Assembly (NCBI GenBank): GCA_948512295.1
Contig: CAOQRA010000002.1
Location: forward strand, 30,380-94,379
DNA from: an uncultured Eubacteriales bacterium
GTDB lineage: Bacteria > Bacillota > Clostridia > Christensenellales > UBA1242
Length of the DNA stretch: 64,000 nucleotides
Direction: 5' to 3'
Shown: piece by piece, positions 59,235 to 64,000 of the stretch
Position numbering within the stretch: the stretch's first letter is position 1
Layout: each line of letters begins with the position of its first letter
Notes under the pieces: model-generated
Seen by the model: only the letters and a program-made list of their open reading frames with translations
What the model was told of the DNA's origin: nothing
The model's database searches: none
Program-made: the position numbers and the translations under genes

Positions 59235-59575
59235 TTGAGATATTTAACAATGAAGCATGTGGAAAAAATAGTATCTAGTTATACTGGCATGCACCATTTT
59301 CAAAATGTAAAGAAAAAAAATTAGCGAAGATACCCCTATATTACAGCTGCGAATTGGAAGACGGTAAAAAGCGTTATTTTGAATTTACCGACTTTACGGC
59401 AAAAGATGGTTTAAATGACGAATTGCTGACAATTCTTTTGCGTAAAATTTTAATTGAAGATTATGATGGAATATATTTTGCTTTACTTGTTGAGCAAGAG
59501 AACATAAGACATTTACAAGAGATATCAAATATATATTCCTTATTAAATGACAATGAAAACGAGGCGGGTAATTAA
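59235..59575 (+). pseudogene. Small gene split by an A8 run (-1 frameshift or pseudogene)
   Basis: TTGACA and TATTAT (about 59184-59212) and GGGAG precede TTG 59235. The frame reads through MKHVEKIVSSYTG and stops at 59322-59324, inside AAAAAAAATTAG. A -1 slip in the A8 run (59313-59320) continues in the frame LAKIPLYYSCELEDGKK to the stop at 59575, giving about 114 residues. Alone, the second half lacks a good start. Either slippage makes the full protein, or the gene is inactive or phase-variable. The family is unknown. Confidence 0.5.
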
Positions 59576-59599
59576 TTCGTTATTTAGAGGCTAGTATGC

Positions 59600-59640
59600 G
59601 GCGCATAATACTATATGTGGTGGTATTATGCGTTTTTTAT
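59600..59640. terminator. Bidirectional terminator
   Basis: CGCATAATAC and GTATTATGCG form a perfect 10-bp stem, followed by a T-run. It separates the 59575 end from the convergent glycosylase gene. Confidence 0.85.
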
Positions 59641-60096
59641 TGCGTTTGTCCAAACATTGATGTCATATCTGGGATTTGCTGAACTTGTCGATGGCATACA
59701 TAATACAGGCATCTTTATTTTGTAATTTGCAATAAATAAATTGTATGCAGCCTTTCCATTGCAAAGGATTTTTTGTATTTTTGTAAATGGCGGAAAAAGT
59801 TTTTCAAATTCCGCAATTTTATGTTGAGAACATATTAGGTCGCTGTCGGCAGAACCTTTTAGATCGCTTTCAATTATTACATCATAAAGCGCTATTTTGT
59901 GTTTAGTTAAAAACACTTTTTTAGAGGGAATATTGTCCTCTATCTTTTCTTCAAAAATGCGCTCTAGCATGCGCCAAAATCTATTTTGTTTATTGCCATA
60001 GTAAAAACCATTTTCGCGACTTTTTATACTTGGAAAACTTCCTAAAATTAATATTTCAGAGTTTTCGTTATAGAAAGGCTGAAATCCGTTATGCAT
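59626..60096 (-). CDS. DNA-deoxyinosine glycosylase (UDG superfamily)
   Basis: The 156-aa protein begins NGFQPFYNENSEILILGSFP, then SIKSRENGFYYGNKQNRFW, the motif-1 block of family-6 (HDG-type) glycosylases. A C-terminal VLCMPSTSSANPRYD follows. These enzymes remove deoxyinosine, sometimes uracil, from DNA. It starts at 60096 with a short leader. Confidence 0.85.
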   Translation of the reverse strand: MHNGFQPFYNENSEILILGSFPSIKSRENGFYYGNKQNRFWRMLERIFEEKIEDNIPSKKVFLTKHKIALYDVIIESDLKGSADSDLICSQHKIAEFEKLFPPFTKIQKILCNGKAAYNLFIANYKIKMPVLCMPSTSSANPRYDINVWTNAIKNA

Positions 60097-60112
60097 TTAT
60101 TTCTCCTTTTGT

Positions 60113-60141
60113 TTGCATAATTTGTTTTAATATGTTACAAT
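60113..60141 (+). promoter_or_regulatory. Promoter of the RlmA-Cmk gene
   Basis: TTGCAT (60113-60118) and TACAAT (60136-60141) are 17 bp apart. The ATG at 60152 lies ten bases after the -10, so the message would have almost no leader. Confidence 0.6.
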
Positions 60142-60151
60142 AAATTTTAGA

Positions 60152-61618
60152 ATGATTTGTCCAGTTTGTCAAGCACGATTAATTAAAGATGGTAAAAGTT
60201 ATGTCTGTGAAAATAGGCATAATTTTGATATTGCAAAAGAGGGCTATGTAAACTTGCTGCTTTCAAGCCAAAAGAAAAGTAAAAGCCCTGGCGATAGTAA
60301 TGATATGATGCTTGCGCGTAGTGAATTTTTAAATGCGGGCTATTATGAAAAAGCAGCAAATGCAATTTGCGATATGATTGCCTCTTGTGCACATGATAAA
60401 ATTTTAGATGCGGGTTGCGGTGAGGGGTATTATACTAATTTAATTGCTAATCGATTTTCAAATAGTGAAATATATGGCATTGATATTTCTAAAGACGGAG
60501 TAAGACGAGGTAAGAATAAAAAAGTGGGCTATATTGTTGGCTCAATTTTTCGTCTACCGTTTGAGAATGAGGATATCGATGTAATCACGAATATTTTTGC
60601 GCCATATTGCGAAACTGAATTTTATAGGGTGTTAAAAATTGGTGGCAGTTTGATTATCGCTTGTGCAGGAAAAAACCATTTAAAAGAGCTCCGACAGATC
60701 ATCTATGAAAACGAAAAAGGGCACGATTCAAAAGAATTTTTATTCAAAGGGTTTCGTGAGGTGGAGCGAAAGGAAATTAAATATCAAATAGACTTAGATG
60801 GTTCGGAGCTTAAAAATTTGTTTAAAATGACGCCGTATTATTTTCAAGCACCGCTAGAGCAAAAAAACAAAATTGAAACTTTGGAACGATTAAAGCTGAC
60901 AGTAGATTTTGAGATTATTAAACTTACAAAGGAGGAAAAAATGTTTAATATAGCTATTGATGGATTTGGAGGTTGTGGAAAAAGTACGCTATCACAGGGG
61001 CTGGCAGAAAAACTTGGGTTTAAGACCTTAAACACTGGCTCGATTTATCGTGCACTTGCTTGTCGCTATCTTGATGAGGGGTTGCCAGAAAAGCCGACTG
61101 AAAAAATAATCGACAAATTTGTTGAGGATATTAAAATAGATGTATTCTTTGAGGGAGATTTGCAGCATGTGAAAGTGAATGGTGTAGACTATACTCCATA
61201 TCTTCGAGAGGAAAAAATAAGTGATTTTTCTTCAATCATCTCTCCGTTCAAAAATGTGCGAGAAAAGGTTTTGATTGTGCAACGAGAATTCGCTAGAAAT
61301 AATAACTGTATAATTGAGGGCAGAGGTATTGGCATTGATGTGATTCCTCATGCTGACTTAAAACTTTTCCTTACTGCAAGACCAGAGGTGCGAGCAATGA
61401 GGCGTTATCAGCAAATAAAAAATACGCCAAATGCACCAACCTTTGACGAAATTTTACAAGACTTGAACGAGCGAGATTATCGAGATGTCCATCGCGAGCA
61501 TGGTGCAAATGTTCCAGCATCGGATGCTGTGATTTTAGACACTTCTGATTTGACGCTTGAAGAGTCAATTCAAAAAGCAGTGGATATTTTCAATGAGAGG
61601 GTGGAAGAGCGTAATTAA
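60152..61618 (+). CDS. RlmA-type rRNA methyltransferase fused to cytidylate kinase
   Basis: The 488-codon frame has two enzymes. Residues 1-263 match 23S rRNA (guanine-N1) methyltransferases: zinc ribbon MICPVCQARLIKDGKSYVC, then ILDAGCGEGYYTN as SAM motif I. Residues 264-488 match cytidylate kinase: FNIAIDGFGGCGKST (P-loop), NTGSIYRALA, GRGIGIDVIPHADLKLFLTA and RDYRDVHREHG. At the junction AAAGGAGG is placed five bases before ATG 60941, so Cmk can start internally. It is therefore either a true fusion or two genes that lost a stop codon. Cmk is essential for CDP/dCDP supply. Confidence 0.88.
   Translation: MICPVCQARLIKDGKSYVCENRHNFDIAKEGYVNLLLSSQKKSKSPGDSNDMMLARSEFLNAGYYEKAANAICDMIASCAHDKILDAGCGEGYYTNLIANRFSNSEIYGIDISKDGVRRGKNKKVGYIVGSIFRLPFENEDIDVITNIFAPYCETEFYRVLKIGGSLIIACAGKNHLKELRQIIYENEKGHDSKEFLFKGFREVERKEIKYQIDLDGSELKNLFKMTPYYFQAPLEQKNKIETLERLKLTVDFEIIKLTKEEKMFNIAIDGFGGCGKSTLSQGLAEKLGFKTLNTGSIYRALACRYLDEGLPEKPTEKIIDKFVEDIKIDVFFEGDLQHVKVNGVDYTPYLREEKISDFSSIISPFKNVREKVLIVQREFARNNNCIIEGRGIGIDVIPHADLKLFLTARPEVRAMRRYQQIKNTPNAPTFDEILQDLNERDYRDVHREHGANVPASDAVILDTSDLTLEESIQKAVDIFNERVEERN
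60941..61618 (+). CDS. cmk: Cytidylate kinase part, possible internal translation product
   Basis: ATG 60941 has a near-perfect ribosome site (AAAGGAGG, 60928-60935) inside the fusion frame. The 225-aa product would be a full-length cytidylate kinase (usual size about 220), phosphorylating CMP and dCMP. It ends one base before a nested palindrome region. Listed separately because free Cmk could be made from this start. Confidence 0.7.
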   Translation: MFNIAIDGFGGCGKSTLSQGLAEKLGFKTLNTGSIYRALACRYLDEGLPEKPTEKIIDKFVEDIKIDVFFEGDLQHVKVNGVDYTPYLREEKISDFSSIISPFKNVREKVLIVQREFARNNNCIIEGRGIGIDVIPHADLKLFLTARPEVRAMRRYQQIKNTPNAPTFDEILQDLNERDYRDVHREHGANVPASDAVILDTSDLTLEESIQKAVDIFNERVEERN

Positions 61619-61619
61619 T

Positions 61620-61711
61620 GGGCGAAAGCCTAAAACAAGCGGACAATATGTCCGCTTTGTTTTTGAAAGCTTTCAGCTTTTTGCTCTCGCTATGCGAGAG
61701 GGCTTTCGCCC
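61620..61711 (+). repeat. Nested inverted repeats after cmk
   Basis: An outer pair GGGCGAAAGCC (61620-61630) and GGCTTTCGCCC (61701-61711) encloses three smaller palindromes: GCGGACAATATGTCCGC (61639-61655), GAAAGCTTTC (61665-61674) and CTCTCGCTATGCGAGAG (61684-61700). The first inner one with its T-run can serve as the cmk terminator. The whole would fold as a multi-branched RNA. Confidence 0.6.
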
Positions 61712-61728
61712 TAGTTAGAAAAATACAA

Positions 61729-61923
61729 TTATCTATCAAACAGAACATCCATAGGAACTACAAAAAAGTCAGCAAGAATCCTAAGAGCATTATAATTAGG
61801 CAGCTTCTTACCATTTTCCCATTTGTTTATAATTGATAAGCTAAAATTAATTTCTTTTGCTAACTGTTCTTGAGTTAGTCCTTTTTCTTTTCTCAAGTCT
61901 TTTAAAATATCTTTAAATTCCAT
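61729..61923 (-). CDS. XRE-family regulator (short)
   Basis: The 64-aa protein is a bare XRE/Cro HTH: LRKEKGLTQEQLAKEINFS, SIINKWENGKKLP, ILADFFVVPMDVLF. No other domain. Such short forms often pair with a toxin or act on themselves. The palindrome at 61966 lies in its upstream region. Confidence 0.85.
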   Translation of the reverse strand: MEFKDILKDLRKEKGLTQEQLAKEINFSLSIINKWENGKKLPNYNALRILADFFVVPMDVLFDR

Positions 61924-61965
61924 ATTATATTTTTAACATTAAAAAATTAAAAATACTTAGACTTG

Positions 61966-61977
61966 GCACCATGGTGC
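61966..61977. promoter_or_regulatory. 12-bp perfect palindrome, operator candidate
   Basis: GCACCATGGTGC lies about 43 bases upstream of the XRE gene start. The placement fits an autoregulatory operator. The following stretch (about 62008-62036) is a degenerate GAAGAATGAAA-type tandem repeat. Confidence 0.45.
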
Positions 61978-62073
61978 TTGTTTTGTGTTAAGATATAAAT
62001 AAAAGTGAAGAATGAAAAATGAAGAATGAAGAGTACAAATAAAAAATGCCCTAATAAAAGGGAATTTTTTATT

Positions 62074-62148
62074 TGGTCGGAGTGATGGGATTTGAACTCA
62101 TGACCTCTTGGTCCCGAACCAAGCGCGCTACCACTGCGCTACACCCCG
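62074..62148 (-). tRNA. tRNA-Pro (anticodon CGG)
   Basis: On the minus strand the acceptor CGGGGTG pairs with CACTCCG (one wobble), followed by ACCA. The anticodon stem CTTGG/CCAAG closes a loop TTCGGGA with CGG. The T-arm contains GTTCAAATC. A weak terminator (CCCT...AGGG, T-run) lies just beyond its 3' end. Confidence 0.93.
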
Positions 62149-62275
62149 TAATGCCGTTAGTTTAACATATCTGATGTTATATGTCAAAATATTTAACTTT
62201 GTTGCTAGCGTTTTGCATAAAAGTTATTAGGTTTTTCATTTATTATATGATAAAATGAATATTAAAGGAGATTTC

Positions 62276-63094
62276 ATGATTAAAATTATATCAGATTCCA
62301 CGGCATATATTCCTAAAGAGTATATTGAAGAAAACGACATCACTATTATTCCACTGCGAGTTTTATTTGAGGATGAAGAATTTGAAGAGGGGCTTCCAGG
62401 ATCTTATGATTCTTTTTTTGAAAAATTTATACGGACTAAAATCTTCCCTAAAACAAGCCAGCCATCGGTTACAATGTTTATGGACTGTTTTAATAAGATT
62501 ATTGACGATGGGAATGAGGCAATTGTCTTTACTATATCATATACCTTATCTGGCACGTATAGCGTAGCAAACCTTGCTAAAGCACAATGTAAAAATCCAG
62601 AAAAGATAACGATTATTGATAGTAAAAATGCGTGTCAAACCACTTGGGGCTTGATTATGGAAACTAAGCGCATGATTGATGAGGGGCTAAGCCGTAGTCA
62701 AATTATACTTGAGGTAGAAAAACTTCAAGTAGGAAGTACAATTACTTTTATTCCAGATAGTTTGGAATATTTAAAACGCGGCGGACGAATTGGAAAGGTT
62801 GGTGCCGCTGTGGGAACGCTACTTCAAATTAAACCTATACTTGCTTTTAGGCAAGGTAATCTTGGCTGCACAAAAAAAGTTATAGGTATTAATAAAGCTA
62901 TAGCTGAATTAATTTCAATGATACCTAAAAATATCAAAAGGCTTTTTATTGTGCATATTGCCAATAGCAAGTTTTTTGAAATGATTAAAGACAAGTTGAA
63001 AGGATGTTATAACGTGCCGACTTACGAGGGTGAAATTGGGCCTGTGGTAGCGGCTCATATAGGACCTGCTGTGGGGGTAGCGTGGATATGCTAA
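62276..63094 (+). CDS. DegV-family fatty-acid-binding protein
   Basis: The 272-aa protein begins IKIISDSTAYIPKEY and contains KTSQPSVTMFMDCF and TISYTLSGTYSVANLA, the DegV signature that binds the acyl carboxylate. Then SLEYLKRGGRIGKVGA and the C-terminal GPVVAAHIGPAVGVAW follow. DegV/FakB proteins present fatty acids to the FakA kinase for phospholipid synthesis. ATG 62276 follows AAAGGAG. It overlaps the FabG gene. Confidence 0.92.
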   Translation: MIKIISDSTAYIPKEYIEENDITIIPLRVLFEDEEFEEGLPGSYDSFFEKFIRTKIFPKTSQPSVTMFMDCFNKIIDDGNEAIVFTISYTLSGTYSVANLAKAQCKNPEKITIIDSKNACQTTWGLIMETKRMIDEGLSRSQIILEVEKLQVGSTITFIPDSLEYLKRGGRIGKVGAAVGTLLQIKPILAFRQGNLGCTKKVIGINKAIAELISMIPKNIKRLFIVHIANSKFFEMIKDKLKGCYNVPTYEGEIGPVVAAHIGPAVGVAWIC

Positions 63095-63825
63095 GAAAAA
63101 CCGTTATTATTACTGGTGCTTCTGGCGGTATTGGCAGCGCAACAGCAGTTAAGTTTGCAAAAGAAGGCTATAATCTCGCATTGACATATTGTAATGGTGA
63201 TGTTTCTCGCTTGACATCTATTTTAAATAAGCTGGATGCAAACTTTAAATTTTATCAGCTTGACCAACGCAATGAAGAAAGCATTAGGGCTTTTGTTACT
63301 AACGTTTTTAAAGATTTTGAATATGTGGATTCATGTATTTGCAATGCAGGGATTGCCGCACGCGAAAATTTGCTTATTAATCAAAAGACTCAAGAGATAG
63401 ATGATATATTAAATGTCAATTTACGAGGTAGCATACTTTTAAATCGTGAAGTTGCATATAAGTTTGTTAGACAACAGCATGGCAATATAATAAATGTGGC
63501 ATCTATTCATGGTTTGAGCGGTGGATCTTGTGAGGCTGCTTATTCGGCGTCTAAAGCGGGCATAATAGGACTGACAAAAGCTTTGGCTAGTGAAGTTGGG
63601 CAGTACAACATTCGCGTAAACGCTGTGGCGCCTGGATTTATAGATACTAATATGACTGCTGGATATAATAGTGAAGAGCGAGCTGCAGCGATTCAAAAGA
63701 CGCCACTTAAGCGTTTGGGTGAAGCAGAAGATGTTGCAGATCTATTATACTTTTTAGCTTCCGATAATGCTTCATTTATTACTGGCGAGTGCTATCAAAT
63801 AAGTGGTGGCGTTGTAAAATTTTAG
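63088..63825 (+). CDS. fabG: 3-oxoacyl-ACP reductase-like SDR
   Basis: The 245-aa protein is a classical SDR: VIITGASGGIGSATA (NADP loop), ICNAGIA, NVASIHGLSGG and the catalytic YSASKAGIIG, closing with LASDNASFITGECYQISGG. FabG reduces 3-oxoacyl-ACP in fatty-acid elongation. Coupling with DegV is consistent. GTG 63082 is an alternative start. Confidence 0.88.
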   Translation: MLRKTVIITGASGGIGSATAVKFAKEGYNLALTYCNGDVSRLTSILNKLDANFKFYQLDQRNEESIRAFVTNVFKDFEYVDSCICNAGIAARENLLINQKTQEIDDILNVNLRGSILLNREVAYKFVRQQHGNIINVASIHGLSGGSCEAAYSASKAGIIGLTKALASEVGQYNIRVNAVAPGFIDTNMTAGYNSEERAAAIQKTPLKRLGEAEDVADLLYFLASDNASFITGECYQISGGVVKF

Positions 63826-64000
63826 TTCACGCTAAAAATATTTGCTAAAAAATAATTTTGTGTTCAAATATATATGAATATAGCATTCTGAGCGGCTTAG
63901 TCGCGTACTTGTTTAGTTTGTCTGGCATACTCAACATTGTCATTTTGAGCTCTGCGAAGAATCTTTTAGATAAAGCTTGTACACATTGTTTACTAAAAAG
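63826..64000. repeat. Intergenic stretch with degenerate repeats
   Basis: No gene is visible. ATTCTGAGCGGCTTAGTCGCG (split: ATTCTGAGCGG, CTTAGTCGCG, about 63884-63904) and ATTTTGAGCTCTGCGAAGAATC-type sequence (about 63942-63963) resemble degenerate copies of one intergenic unit of the form ATTCTGAGCGAAGCGAAGAATC, a kind common in bacteria. Low certainty. Confidence 0.35.

Overview
The window is low-GC DNA that reads like the chromosome of a spore-forming Clostridia-type Firmicute, probably an uncultured gut lineage. The evidence is strong AGGAGG-type ribosome binding sites, a GerW-like sporulation protein next to a DacF-type D,D-carboxypeptidase, an S1-domain protein, an EFR1-type flavodoxin/ferredoxin protein, DegV, FabG and a cytidylate kinase. 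Host backbone occupies about 1-6.3 kb and about 55.3-64 kb. Between them, from the tRNA-Thr(CGT) gene (6245-6320) to about 55 kb, lies accessory DNA.

The accessory DNA has three parts. (1) 6.6-14.6 kb carries an ASCH protein, a divergent small-protein/XRE pair, a YpsA-like SLOG protein, and then a complete diversity-generating retroelement (DGR): bAvd (8462-9037), template repeat TR (9095-9199), a structured spacer, a DGR-type reverse transcriptase (9416-10441) and a target locus containing the variable repeat VR (10750-10853). Read in the TR frame, the target is one 718-aa protein: a lectin-like DUF6273-type fold carrying the VR, a second DUF6273-like domain and a MoxR-type AAA+ ATPase. It is followed by a small partner and a DUF2201-type HExxH/vWA protein with a DxSGS motif. 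In this isolate the VR has lost one base and gained a TAG at a mutated template adenine, so the diversified receptor part and the ATPase are now separate ORFs.

(2) 14.9-51.7 kb is a near-complete HK97-type siphophage prophage. It has early regulators, an SNF2-like helicase, a primase-helicase, a VRR nuclease, an HNH protein, a cos-like site and a P27 small terminase. These are followed by two DNA methyltransferases, an amidoligase/gamma-glutamylcyclotransferase pair, and a SAM-I riboswitch with its terminator ahead of a phage metK. Then come the large terminase, portal, protease, capsid, connectors, a tail tube with a -1 frameshifted tail chaperone, a short tape measure, tail tip and fibres, a holin, two overlapping large serine recombinases and a glycine-rich adhesin. 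I recognised no endolysin.

(3) 51.7-55.2 kb holds small accessory genes (a CxxC protein, a GNAT, a P-loop protein and an alpha/beta hydrolase) and short repeats. Whether the DGR-MoxR-vWA module is prophage cargo or a separate island at the tRNA is not settled; an 18-bp promoter shared between 7.85 kb and the metK riboswitch leader favours a link.

Other signals worth attention are: a G9 tract exactly inside a -35/-10 spacer (phase-variable promoter candidate, 4.6 kb); a two-block intergenic element repeated three times in the prophage with fixed spacing; an A8-frameshifted small gene (59.3 kb); an in-frame RlmA-Cmk fusion with an internal start site (60.15-61.6 kb); and several apparently leaderless promoters.
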